DNA of 64,000 bases from Phlegmacium glaucopus (lineage: Eukaryota > Basidiomycota > Agaricomycetes > Agaricales > Cortinariaceae), in NCBI GenBank assembly GCA_015039465.1, contig MU130378.1, positions 1,802,570-1,866,569 of the forward strand, read 5' to 3'. Made by a program: the position numbers and the translations under genes. Each line of letters begins with the position of its first letter. Position 1 is the first letter of the stretch. The notes under the pieces were generated by a model. The model was given only the letters and a program-made list of their open reading frames with translations, made no database searches and was not told the origin of the DNA. Positions 1 to 11,353 of the stretch are shown one piece after another.

Positions 1-2465
1 AAACCCCTTATCGATATCAACGAGCTTACGGGTCCCAAGCAATCGTTCACATCCCCCGAAAAAAGTGCAGCAGGTTTCACTCCAGGCCCCACATTGTTAT
101 CGGGAGTCAGGCGTTCAATGTCTCCGAATCTTTCTGACTTCAATCAACCTTTGACACGTAAAGCACCGCCAGTGAAATTTATATCGCCTCCCTCTTCCCC
201 TGCAAAAGAAGAGAGGCACCTCATACCTCGTACTATCGATGAAGCCGATAGCACAGCCAGAAGTGACCCGGTCACTTCTTCAGAAGAAAAATCTACCAGC
301 CCTGAGCCACCCAGGGATGCCCTTACTGACCGTTTATCAAGGGCTGTAAACCTGAAGTTCGTTTCAAGCTCTTCCAATGGTGTTGGACCAAACATATCAA
401 GGGCCAAAAATTCCCTTCCAAATCAGACCGAGAGTCCGAATATGAGTGCAGGAGATGATACATCAGGCAGTTCCCATCGGCTTCGTTCAGAAAAAAGGGA
501 CAATCACGTCCCTTCGACCATGGAAGCTCGGCGTCAACCAGCTACAGAGACCCCATCTCCAGTCCCTGCTCCAAAAGTAGACCACAGTCCGCCTGACGAA
601 GATTTAGCTCAGTTGCTTGGTACGGCGGGCATCAAATTCATGTTACGTAATGACGAGATAGCGCGGGATCAATCAAGCGAGAGTGAAGGTGAAGAAGCGG
701 AAGATTCCTTTGAAGAGGTCAAAAGAGAGGAAGTATCCTCTACGGGAGATAGGATTGCCCCCATTTTAATCAAGCAACGCCCGCCTGCGCCCTCGTTCAG
801 TGTCACTTCTCGACCGCCATTCCCAAGTCGTGATAGCGTAACTGCTGCGCAGACTGATGCCACCAGGGTATCCACTGCTTCGAACATCGTCACGCCGAGA
901 CCACGAAGTATCACTCTTACACCTTCGTCAACGTCATCTACTTCCTTCAACAAATTCTCGGTAAATGATGTCAATCCCTCTGTTCCAACGAATGTCGCGT
1001 CGAAATCTACGAGTAACATTGCTCCACCCAAGCTTAAAAATGATGCCCTCAAACCTCCTAATGTAAGGCAGCGAAGCTCTACTATGGTGACAGGGGTGCC
1101 TTTGAGCGTGCAAACGTCCAAAGCATTTCATGTTCCTGAACGGCCTTTCGCAGGTCGCCGAAATAGTCCTGCGAGCTCCACTGGGGATTCTAGCAGTGGT
1201 AGAGCACCTCTGACACCTCGTGACGGTAGTGAGATTGGTGTTCCCGACAGAAATCGGGACGAATGGAGTGGAGGTGCAAGTGGTCTGGGTGTGAAACATC
1301 AGAATCTTAAGCGCCGAAGTGTGAACTTCGAGGAAGATTATCTCGATTCAAAACCATCGGGCGTTATTCATTCAAAAACTAGGGAGCACACAAATAGCAA
1401 TGCAGCCATCAACGATCAAGATCGGGAGGCGCGGAGGAAGGAGCGTAGGAGAAGTGAAGCGAAAGCTGCTATTGAGGTCTGTTTGCTTTCTGGTCGTCTC
1501 AATTCTCTACTGACTCTGGAGAGTAGCTTGGAAACGTAGTCAATGGGCCGGCTCCAATCGTGGACGATGAAGACGAGATGTCACTTAATCACAATATCAG
1601 CCCTCGAATGTCAACCATGAACCCTATGATGGGAATGGGACTGCCAATGCCTATGCAAATGGGTTTCGGGTCGCCAAATTCTGTTCCTTGGGTTGGAAAC
1701 ATGGCGCAGCCTATGCATTCTCCGTACTTGATGCCACCACCCGCAGATCCAAATTTTATTGCTGCCCACCAACATGCCATGATGTATGCTAAACAAGCTT
1801 ACCAGATGGCTGTTGCTCAACAAGCAATGGCTGCCGCTGGAGATGAGTGGGAACGTGGTTCGACCGTTGGTGGTTATGGGGGAAGTGGCATTATTGGTAC
1901 TTCTCCGAGTCCTGCCATGAACCCTCGCTTCGGGATGATGTCTATAGGGCAAGGCTATGGATGGTCCAGCCCTTCATCCGCATATTTGCCTAGTTCTTCC
2001 CAGTCTATGTATGGTGGTCCAATGCACGGCGGTGGCAGTGGGTCGATTAGCAATTCGCGCAGTGAATATGGCGGCGCCAGAGGTTCTAACAACTGGCCCT
2101 CCTCCAGAAGCTCCTATGGAGAATCGTTTGGGCCTTCTCTTGATCAGTATGGAAGAAAGAATGCACAGAGCCTAGTAACTTCGGGCCACGCTCAACGTGA
2201 TTCGATATCTTCCTCGCGTATGCCAGTTATGCCAGCCGCACAGTCTCAAACTAGCAGAGGAACTCCTGTACGTTCCGGCTATGGTCAACGGGACTCGATA
2301 CATCTTCCATCTGCGTCTCCCATTCCCCTTTCGCATTATCAAAGCGGCAGAGGAAGCCCGGATGGTACACCAAGACCGGGAACAGGGAGTCAACCTACGA
2401 GTCCGGGTCGGGGCATGTACGGACGCAAGATGCCGCCTCCCTCGAGCTGGAAAGTAGGCATGTGA
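1..2465 (+). CDS. Large Ser/Pro/Met-rich protein, C-terminal part (5' end outside window)
   Basis: The frame is open from base 1, so the start lies upstream. The first residues read KPLIDINELTGPK, which looks like the end of an ordered region. Then follow about 450 residues rich in Ser, Thr, Pro and charged stretches, ending in a basic patch (REARRKERRRSEAKAAIE). A 50-bp intron (1477-1526, GTCTGT..TAG) joins this to a second exon starting LGNVVNGPAPIVDDED, followed by a Met/Gly/Pro-rich region (PMMGMGLPMPMQMG), an Ala/Gln/Met helix (AKQAYQMAVAQQAMAAA) and Gly/Ser/Tyr-rich low complexity up to TGA at 2463-2465. Exons seen: 1-1476 and 1527-2465. I do not recognise the family. The composition suggests a largely disordered scaffold or regulatory protein; that is an inference. 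Confidence is high that it is a real coding gene and low for any role. Confidence 0.8.
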
Positions 2466-2821
2466 GTCACCTTCGACTAGGTTTCTATCTCACCGTCCGT
2501 CCCTTCTTTCTCCTCGCGTATCCAATGCAAATAAATCTCGTTTTCCATTGAGGTTTGCCAAACGGCGCGCTATTCTTTTCTTTTCTTTTAAAAATTTTCC
2601 TCGTACATTCATATACAACATTTGGACATCTAGTTTCCAGCACATCATCATTCATGAACTTGTACCTGTATTATTATCCGCACAACCCCAAACTCCTTCC
2701 TGGACTCTGCCCGGTTCTCAATATACCTACTGAGAGAACCTTGTTTTAATTAAGTTGGTCTTATTTTCGTACTGGCCTGTACAATGATGTGTCCTTTTAC
2801 AGCCTCAGAAGAAGTCGATAG
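2466..2821. other. Convergent 3' intergenic region
   Basis: This stretch lies between two convergent genes and should hold both 3' UTRs. It is AT-rich and holds short T tracts and AAATAA-like stretches. The two 60-residue frames at 2548 and 2555 are chance openings. No gene is visible. Confidence 0.6.
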
Positions 2822-4111
2822 TTACGAGACAACTTGAAGCTGAGGTAGGTTATTGGTATTGTCTGATTCAACGGGTACGACCGCTGAAATGTCTATTGGT
2901 GCCTTTTCATCTGGCTCTCCCATCTCGCTTTTAAAGACTTTTTCGGCGTCTAGAGTATCATCCTGTTCGGAATTTGATTGAGGAAAATCTACACGAGTAC
3001 CATCTGCTGCGATTCCGCAAGCTCTGAAGTAGAGGGGGGACGTCAGGAGCCTGATGATGATAGGATATCCAAGAGAACTTACGCCACGATTTGGTCCCAG
3101 TAACTTTCAGAATCAAAAGTATACGCATGCTCTCCGCCAAAGTCGGCGTCTAGCTGAGTACTTGGAATGAGTTCAAAAAGATCAGGGTTAAACCGCATCT
3201 GTTAAGAACATATTTGAGTCTGGCTAGTTGCGAAAATTCATCGGTAGTAGCCAACATACCTTATCCCGCGTCACAGGGTCTAGGAAAGGTGAAATGCCTT
3301 TATAGAAAAAGCTCAGAAGCATTGGGAGATTGACAACGATAGCACGACCCAGCGTCTCAACATAATGTTGTTGAAGGATATTCAAGACCTTTTTTGCAAT
3401 AGATATCGAGGGATTTGTACGCAAAGTTGTTGATTTGTAATCCACAATGATGACAAGAGACTCTTGGCCAGGAGGCATGAGATCTTTGGCACGTTCCCTG
3501 AGATAGCAAACGTGGTCAGATTTCGATCTGAGTGTAATTATAATACATACAGGCACCACACCAGATGTCTGAGTTGTCGCGGACTGGATTCTGTATTTTC
3601 ACGTCCAGGGCGCATGTAAATTATTGGCCGACCATCGACATCGAAACCATTTATAATTCTGGGGAACCAAGGTAAGCTTGCAGCACAGAAGGTGCTGTGT
3701 AAGTGTAACGCGTACATTTTCCCGGTTTCGCTTTCTATCTTAACTTCATCTGGAGGAATTAAATCAGGCTTGTATGCTCTACGCCATTCCAGAGTCGCCT
3801 TCAAACGTTTCTCTGCGTTTAGTGGGGTCCATTTTGAAGCACGCATGTACCGTGGGATGGTATCGGGTTTATTTAACCATCGAAATTCCCATGGATGATA
3901 ATCGTCTGTTGGGGGTAGCAGAAGAGTGTCTGCATACTTTTAAAGTGGCGACACAAATGAACTCATGTTTGAAGCGCTCTGGAGAGAGACTTGCCTGACG
4001 AAGGTCAGCTATTTGGTCCTTCTGCTCCTGTGTGTAATCGTAAATAGGCTTTATGATAATGTCAGGAGGGCAAGTAGTGAGGACTCTGTCGGTGGTATGT
4101 GTTGAAGCCAT
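2822..4111 (-). CDS. CRAL-TRIO (Sec14-like) phospholipid transfer protein
   Basis: Six exons: 4111-3995, 3936-3716, 3658-3551, 3497-3260, 3198-3083, 3023-2822 (1002 nt, 333 aa). The N-terminal lobe carries DDYHPWEFRW and RYMRASKW..EKRLKATLEWRR (the CRAL-TRIO N helix bundle). The lipid-binding lobe carries NGFDVDGRPIIYMRPGREN, VIIVDYKSTTLR, the LQQHYVETLGRAIVVN segment and FFYKGISPFLDPVTRDK, which together are diagnostic of fungal Sec14-like proteins. Members bind and exchange phosphatidylinositol and other lipids between membranes. Intron 1 (3937-3994) has a GC donor (CAG|GCAAGT); only this splice gives the conserved reading LRQYADTLLLPPTDDYHP. The other introns are GT-AG, 53-61 bp. I chose MASTHTT (4111); an in-frame ATG six codons upstream (4129) is possible. 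The C-terminal 60 residues are acidic and not conserved. Which yeast Sec14 homologue it matches best cannot be said by eye. Confidence 0.93.
3937..3994 (-). other. GC-AG intron in the CRAL-TRIO gene
   Basis: The donor reads CAG|GCAAGT, the optimal context for a GC-AG intron of the major spliceosome, and the acceptor reads TTTAAAAG. It is 58 bp long. Using any GT in reach breaks the frame or loses the conserved LLLPPTDDYHPWE segment. Confidence 0.85.
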
Positions 4112-4736
4112 CAAGAAAGCTGTCAACATTTCGTGTGATCATGCATGTTTCCAGAAGTCGGCGCATGACTTATGTAAGCCATGATCTTAGGTTGGCTTCA
4201 GGTCTACGAAGCAGCATAACTCTTGAATTAAGATCATCTTTGCTTCAAGATTTGAAGGACAGTTCCTCGGAAATTGAGAATGAAAGCTTGCAGTAGGTTG
4301 TCATTTATTACCTGGAGTCTCAAGCAGGAGAACGCACGGCGCTTGAAAAGCATGGAGCTAAGTTACCGTTCCTTGGTATGGCTGGCTTAAGTCGCGGGGT
4401 AAACATTATACTTGAAGCTTTGAAGACTCAAGTCATGGGAGTCATGAGTCATGATTATGTTCAGTGATTTTATATTCATGTTTCAATTATAAAATTTGTA
4501 GATCTGCCAGCGGAACGCGGCTTTTTTGAATATAATCAGTCTTGAACGTTTGAACGCCCATAACTCCACTGAAAGACTTATCCAAACCTGTTCGTGTCAG
4601 CTGTTTCGCCATTAGCACGTGACTAACGTATATGATAAGCTTAGAGACGGCCGCTACCTTGTAGCTGTTGTGATCGTCATCCTCTCTGTCTCCATCCGAC
4701 CTCGTCTCTCTTTTCTTTCTACTATCATTCTCCATA
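4112..4736. promoter_or_regulatory. Divergent intergenic region between CRAL-TRIO and chitin synthase genes
   Basis: This is 625 bp between two divergently transcribed genes, so it should hold both promoters. A TGAGTCA element (4445-4451), embedded in a run of GTCATG/GAGTCATG repeats, resembles the AP-1/Gcn4-type bZIP site. TTGAACGTTTGAACG lies at about 4542-4556 (see the related motif elsewhere). The open frames here (4099-4296 +, 4487-4735 -) show no protein-like features. No TATA box is convincing. Confidence 0.45.
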
Positions 4737-7700
4737 ATGGATTACAGGGGCGACCAGCGGCCACCTCGTTCCACTCGCCCTGGACAGCGCAACTCCTATC
4801 AACCAACTTCACCCACTCCAGCCTACCCAGACTCCACTACCTACTCAAGACCCCCAATGCCCCCTTCCGAAAGCGCAAGAGCGATTGTCTCCTTCCAAAA
4901 CACAGAAAAGGGTGACAGACAGGACCATCTTGATCCACACCGACAGCGCACCTTACCCTCTGCATATCATCACCCTCAACTCACAGACCCTGAGCACTCA
5001 GATCAGTTCGATCCCTCGCGAGTCGCCCGGAAGAAATCTCTTGTCAGACCAGACCGAGAAAAAATAGACCCAGGTCATCGACAATGGCACTACCGAAGTC
5101 ATGTCGCTCAACTCGAGGAAGAAGGAAATACCCGCGTTGGCGTTCTGCCATCCAGTATGCCTACCCTTTACTCTGTTTTTCCTGAATGCTCGTTGACCCT
5201 TTTCTTTTCACTCAGCCACTGGAAATTACCCAGTCAGGAGAGGACGTTCCCTCCTAGCCCGAGAGGAGGATGTTCACGAATCTGGCTTGGCTCTTTTCAA
5301 ACGTGGTCAAACATTACGACGAAAACGTCAGCCATCCACCGCAGCCACACCAACCCCTAGCGTTCCGGATATCAAGAAGAAAAGAGGCTGTTGGACTGGG
5401 CCTGGCCCCAGTGGACCTTGGATGATTTATTGCTTGATCCTCACAATCTGGATACCGCCTTTCCTGCTCAAATCGTGCGGTGAGTTGTCCAAACAAAATT
5501 TCTTTTTTATCAATTATATCATTCTAATGGTTTATTTTTGCAGGAATCCGCAGTCCAGAGCAACAGCGTGCTTGGCGGGAGAAGATGGGACTCGTGGGTA
5601 TCATACTGATGCTAATGGCTGGCGTCGGTTTCCTCACCTTCGGATTCACCATTACTGTGTGTGGGAAACCTCCAAATCGGTTCCATGGTGGTGCCATTGG
5701 CACCGGATTCATCGGCAACGGTTCAGTCGTCATCCACGGCTTTGACTACAACTTGACAAACTTCCGTCATCCCAAAGCGGGCACCACCTTCAATGGCTCA
5801 ACAAACCCGTTGTTGACGGGTGGATGGATGCTGGGCGGCAATGACGCCTCCTTTCTCTTTCAGAAAACCAACCTGAACTGTCTTGGCATGATAACAAAAG
5901 CTTCCAGTTCAAGTATAACCGGAAAGGACAATTCCCTCGACTGGTATTTTCCTTGCAATATCTACGGCCAGACCGGAACAATGGGCGCTAATCTTACGGG
6001 CTATGAGACCTCGACCGATTGTCATATCACTCAGAACGCTAGAAACCTTCTGAAAACGGTTCAAGTCCTCGGACAGGTTTATTATACTTGGGATGATGTT
6101 AAGAATCCGGCACGCAATTTGGCCGTGTATCAATCGTGAGCCACTCCTTTGATTAGTAGAGAACACTCCAACAAATGATCATTAAATTCCAGATCTGTTC
6201 TTGACCTGAACATGCTGCAATGGCTTAGTCGAGCCCAGGTTAACTATCCTTCCGTTTTCGACGACATGAAGAAAGCCAATGGCACCTTCAATTCCAAAGA
6301 CCTTACAATGTTTTTCACCCGTACAAATCAGAAACAGCTTGGTGCTTGCCTCCAAGACCTTGTCAGCGTTGGTTTTATCGATACCAACACCATCGGATGT
6401 GTCGCATCTTCCGTCGTTCTCTATCTTTCCCTTATTTTCATTATCGGAGTCGTTGCCATTCGTTTCGTCATGGCCGTCATGTTCCAATGGTTCTTTTCCT
6501 GGAAACTTGGCAACTTCCCCCGTGAAACCTACGAACAAAGGATGCAGCGTTCGGCAGAAATCGAGAATTGGTCTAATGACATCTATCGTGCAGCGCCTAG
6601 TGACCTCCGACCTAATGTCAACAAGAATGGCCTAAGACCGGGAAAAAACAATAGAAAAACCTTTTTACCCAACCATTCGCGGTTTACGCCTTCGGAAGCT
6701 TTGCTCAAGAACGTAGGCGGACGTCCCGCCACAGCTTCCGGGATGCTGGACTCATCCTCAATGGCCAATTGGAAACGATCGACTATGTATTCAGGTAAAG
6801 GCAGCAAGAGTACGCCACCTGACTCTCCAAGCTACAGACAATCAAGAAGTACAATGTCACTTGCCGATGGCGCTTCGCATCGCAGAAATTTTGTAGAAAA
6901 TCCTTGCCCTTTCCCATTGAACAACGTCGTTCCTCAACCTCCCATCGACTACGAGCCTTTCAATTTCCCGTTGGCACACACTATTTGTTTGGTTACCGCT
7001 TATTCTGAATCGATTGAGGGTCTTCGAACTACATTGGATTCTTTGGCCACTACCGATTATCCCAATAGCCACAAAGTCATCCTTGTCATCGCGGATGGAA
7101 TGGTCAAGGGTGCTGGCAACGAAATGACAACTCCAGAAATTTGTTTGTCCATGATGAAGGAATTCGTTATTGCTCCGCACGAGGTCGAAGCCCACTCGTA
7201 CGTCGCTATCGCTGATGGCCATAAGCGACACAACATGGCCAAGGTCTATGCAGGCTTCTATGACTACGATGATGCCACCACAGAGCGGTCAAAGCAACAA
7301 CGTGTGCCCATCGTCCTTGTAGCGAAATGTGGCAATCCACACGAAATCAACGATGCTAAACCTGGTAACCGTGGTAAACGAGACAGCCAAATTGTGCTCA
7401 TGGCATTTCTACAAAAAGTGATGTTTGACGAGAGGATGACCACTTTTGAGTACGAGTTTTTCAACTCGGTCTGGCGTGTCACTGGCGTTAGTCCGGATCG
7501 ATATGAGCTTGTTCTTTGTGTGGATGCTGATACGAAGGTGTTCCCGGATTCCTTGACGCGAATGGTTAGTTGCATGGTGCATGATGAAGAGATCATGGGT
7601 CTTTGTGGAGAAACGAAGATTGCGAACAAGGCTGAGACGTTTGTTACCATGATGCAAGGTAGGGATTTAGCTTATATGCTGCATGCTCTTTTCATTCACG

Positions 7701-9313
7701 GTTTCTAGTCTTTGAGTACTACATCTCGCACCACATGACAAAGGCGTTTGAGTCTATGTTCGGTGGTGTTACTTGTTTGCCCGGTTGCTTCAGTATGTAT
7801 CGTATCAAGGCTCCCAAGGGTGATACTGGTTACTGGGTACCCATCCTCGCCAACCCGGACATTGTGGAACACTACTCTGAAAATGTTGTCGACACACTGC
7901 ACAAAAAGAATCTTCTGTTACTTGGAGAGGATCGTTATCTGACGACACTCATGCTGAAGACTTTTCCAAAGCGCAAGAACATGTTTTGCCCTCAAGCCGT
8001 TTGCAAGACAGTTGTTCCTGACACTTTCCGAGTCTTACTATCTCAGCGTCGTCGTTGGATTAATTCAACCATTCACAATTTAGCTGAGTTGCTGTTGGTC
8101 CGCGATTTATGTGGTACCTTCTGTTTCTCAATGCAGTTTGTCGTGGGAATGGAGTTGGCTGGAACGTTGGTCTTGCCGGCAGCTATTGTATTCACGGTCT
8201 ATCTCATCATCGTTTCTATCATTCCTGGAGGGCCCAATACTACGATCCCTCTCATCCTTCTTGCTATCGTCCTCGGTCTTCCCGGTGTTTTGATCGTGGT
8301 CACGTCTCGTAAGATTGCCTACGTCGGATGGATGCTAGTCTACCTCATATCATTGCCCATTTGGAACGGAGTTCTGCCTGCTTACGCCTTTTGGCACTTC
8401 GATGACTTCTCCTGGGGTCAGACAAGAAAAGTTCTCGGTGATAAAGGCGGCGATCATGGGGACAAAGAAGGAGAGTTTGATTCTACCCACATTGTCATGA
8501 AACGATGGGCGGAATTTGAACGAGATCGACGATGGAAGAGTGGAACCCAGTCAAGAGATTCTACTTTCTATGACAAAAAGTAAGTTATAATCTAAATGAG
8601 CTTGAGGTTTTTATTGACTATTTTACATCTTTAGGACCGATAGCAATCGTTACTCGATGGCTTCCAACTCTGATGCTACTCATCAACCTCCCGCGTTCGA
8701 CGCCAGCACTTTGGATTCCGCAAGTTACAATAATGCACGTCCTCGGCATGACAGCAATACATTGTTGATGCTCCCAGCCCCTTTGGCCGTCAACAGGCCA
8801 ATGACATCTTCGACTTCGTCCGTCGGCATGTCTCGCTCCAGCGATGAACATTACAATTCAGACAACGGATCTGGGTCCAATCTACGTCTGATTTCTAGCC
8901 CCCGAACTGCAGAACAATACGGAGACTCTCCGGATCCAACTTCAGCTCGTCTCCTTTCCCCTTCTCCATATAACTCTCAAAGCTTTGGAAGACAAAATCC
9001 TGGTCCCCAACCCCCATCAATGACTGAATCTCAGAATCCCTTCCGTTCCGTAACGACCTCTCCTACAAGCTATGAGGATCATACTATGTTTACCTCAGAC
9101 TATGATGAACCAAGTGCTCGAGGTGGAGGCGGCCGCGGTGTGCGCTTAATGGACAGCGGACCAGTTCCCGGACCAGAAGGGGTTCGCAGAGTTTCGAGAC
9201 CTACGGGGAGGAGGCCTACATCCCAGACTCCTTCACAGAATCGCTACTCGCGCAACTTTAGTCTACCTCCAGGCGCAGCAGCCCCTCAACCCAACCCCGG
9301 CAGCACTCAATGA
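4737..9313 (+). CDS. CHS3: Class IV chitin synthase (Chs3-type)
   Basis: Six exons: 4737-5154, 5216-5479, 5544-6135, 6193-7658, 7709-8579, 8635-9313 (4290 nt, 1429 aa). The enzyme polymerises UDP-GlcNAc into chitin at the plasma membrane. It has a hydrophilic N-terminus (about 1-200), two membrane segments ([17 protein letters not shown] and the [19 protein letters not shown] stretch, about 204-264), and a third near 490-525. The GT2 catalytic domain starts near 690 (CLVTAYSE). Donor and metal Asp residues lie in LCVDADTK (about 866). GEDRYLTT (about 985) and QRRRWINST (about 1025) are the processive GT2 signature. Several C-terminal membrane helices follow, then a roughly 230-residue Ser/Pro-rich tail. 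Domain order and length fit division 2, class IV (yeast Chs3), and there is no myosin head as in classes V/VII. All introns are GT-AG, 50-64 bp, with consistent phases. Confidence 0.96.
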
Positions 9314-9731
9314 CGGATGGCATATATATATATATATCTTTTCACATTCACATTCACATGGACTGGACCCATTCCCATTACCAGCCTCTTTTCAGTTTCA
9401 GGTGACATTTTCTATCGGACTCCGTTGTGCCTCTATTTTTCCACCTTCCTTGAATTAATGGATCATATATTTCCCACCTTTTTTTTTGCAAGAGCGAGAA
9501 CGGAAACACCGTGCGTGTAATGAACGTTGCTAGTCTTTTATCTCATCTATATATCCACACCCTTCATTCAAGTAGTTATCTCGAGGTTGGAAAACATTTG
9601 AGTTAGTTACATACACATGCATCATGTATCAATTCGGTAGTAATGACTTGGGGGGTCCAACATAGTCTTGGCCTTATTTGGATTGATGACACCGCGTTCT
9701 CCGGTTCACGCTCTGCTTGTATCCTCCACCA
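9314..9731. other. Intergenic, 3' UTR of chitin synthase and upstream of WHI2-like gene
   Basis: It holds an AT dinucleotide run (about 9322-9337) right after the chitin synthase stop, then three copies of ACATTC, pyrimidine tracts, and no supported gene. The promoter of the next gene must lie in the second half. Confidence 0.5.
9321..9338. repeat. AT dinucleotide microsatellite
   Basis: About eight TA units directly downstream of the chitin synthase stop codon, followed by a short TTCACA/TTCACATT direct repeat. Confidence 0.85.
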
Positions 9732-10909
9732 ATGGCGAACATGTCCAATTCTCCAATAACCCAAGTCTCTCAGGTCCCAACCCACACAAACCTACAACCT
9801 CAGTTATTGACGAGGTTGTTCCTGGATCTTCGTGGCAGGCGTTTCGAAGTCGACCGTGAAACAATTATGAACCTACCGGAATCAGTTTTGCTTTGTCTCT
9901 TCCCTAACGGACTTGTGCTGAGTCGACAAAGCGTGGCTTTGTCGGATGGTGGTGGCGACGATGATGATGAAGAAGTGTATGGCGTCGACGTTCGTAATTG
10001 ACCAATGCGCATCAGACAATTCATACTGATACTCTATCTAGTTTGACCCCGACTGTTTCCAATTCGTGCTCACCTTCTTTCGAAATGCTTCTGATAACTT
10101 TTATGGGACAACAACGAACCCAGGTCTTTTAAGCGCACAACAACACCTTCTGGAGTCGCCCTCATCTGAGTTTGGTCCTGCCGCTGCCTCCCAAAATCCA
10201 TTGCTTTCAAAACAGGCTATAATTGTTCTTCGGGAAGAGCTCGAATACTTTTCTATTCCACCTAAGGATAGTCAGGCTGCAACAGATCAACACGGTATTG
10301 CCAATACTCAGATGTTGGAAGTGAAACGCCGGTCGGGTGACTACCTCATTGAAAAGCGCAACATATTCACAGCTTTGCAACGGAATGTGAACAAAGAAAA
10401 CAACGTTGCCGAGCAACACCTGATTGATATGCTCTGCATGAGGTTTGGTTTCATTCATCCTCCCCGAGGTTGATCCTGATTCATAGCTCGATAGTGGCTT
10501 TGATCGAGAAGACGAATGGGGGTTCCGTGCACTAGAGCCTTCCCGCTGCTGTATTTCTTCGATAGCTCTAGTTCTCCTGAAAACTGGCATCGTCCATCAT
10601 CCTAATGGCGAAAAGCCAGTCGAGATTGATGCGGCTCAGATGGCCACGGCTCAAAAGCTCCTTTTGTTCTGGAGGAAGCCAGCTGTACGGGTCCTTTTCT
10701 ATACCACAAACAGGGGACTGACTTGTTCTGCAGCGAAAGTGTTGGTGGGATGGCCTTGATATTGAGCTACCTGCATGGGGTGAGAAACCTGCTATGTCGA
10801 TAAAGTTATGGGCTCGACGTGTTTGGACATTGGAATTGAGCCTGGTAAGTATATTTTTTACAGTTCTACATTAGTCTGTTCGTCACTGATCGATGACTTT
10901 CAGGTATAA
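9732..10909 (+). CDS. WHI2: Whi2-like BTB/POZ-fold stress and growth regulator
   Basis: Five exons: 9732-9989, 10042-10442, 10495-10684, 10734-10844, 10904-10909 (966 nt, 321 aa). The N-terminal T1/BTB-like fold reads LFLDLRGRRFEVDRETIM, LPESVLLCLFPNG, VYGVD|FDPDCF and VLTFFRNASDNFYG. It is followed by LLSKQAIIVLREELEYFSIP. The second half contains MLCM|SGFDREDEWGFRALEPSRCC, LVLLKTG, LLLFWRKPA|RKCWWDG and WARRVWTLELSLV. This order matches fungal Whi2 homologues; in yeast Whi2 works with the Psr1/Psr2 phosphatases in the general stress response and TORC1 restraint. Start MANMSNSP is the first ATG of the frame. The last exon holds only the final Val codon and stop; reading through intron 4 would instead add nine residues. 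Introns are 49-59 bp, GT-AG. Confidence 0.87.
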
Positions 10910-11353
10910 ACACTTCTACATATTCCTGAAGTATCTACCACTCCATACCTTGTTTTTGATACCCTCATCGTCATGCCATGGGATTGTTTCGTCCACACAA
11001 AGCAGTGCACCTGTGAATGGATGGTTCCTTTGGGAACGCCGATTAGACAACGCATACTTGTATAATTTCTTTGAAAGAAGAGCTTGTGTTTGCCTCGTGT
11101 CCACGCCACTTGTTTGGAATGAGGCACTGCAAGGAACACTAAAATAGGATCGAGCCGACCCCTGAACTCGGAGTTTTATAATGAGCGCGAATAAAAGATG
11201 ACCCTTTCCAATTATTAGTTACTAATTCATAAATATAACCACTCTCCTTGTGCCACCAACTTGTACAGCTCACCCATCGCGAGTCGCCACCTTTCGTTCC
11301 TAGCCACGCTAATAATCGATTTGGTTAGACACCCAATCGAGATCATCATTGTT
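10910..11353. other. Intergenic region
   Basis: About 440 bp between two genes on the same strand. The small open frames (10893-11147 + and two on the minus strand) have no recognisable motif. AATAAAAGATG near 11190 is A-rich. No gene is supported. Confidence 0.5.

Noticed and set aside
6182..6538. Minus-strand 118-codon frame within the chitin synthase gene
   Set aside because: Antisense shadow of a conserved exon without motif.
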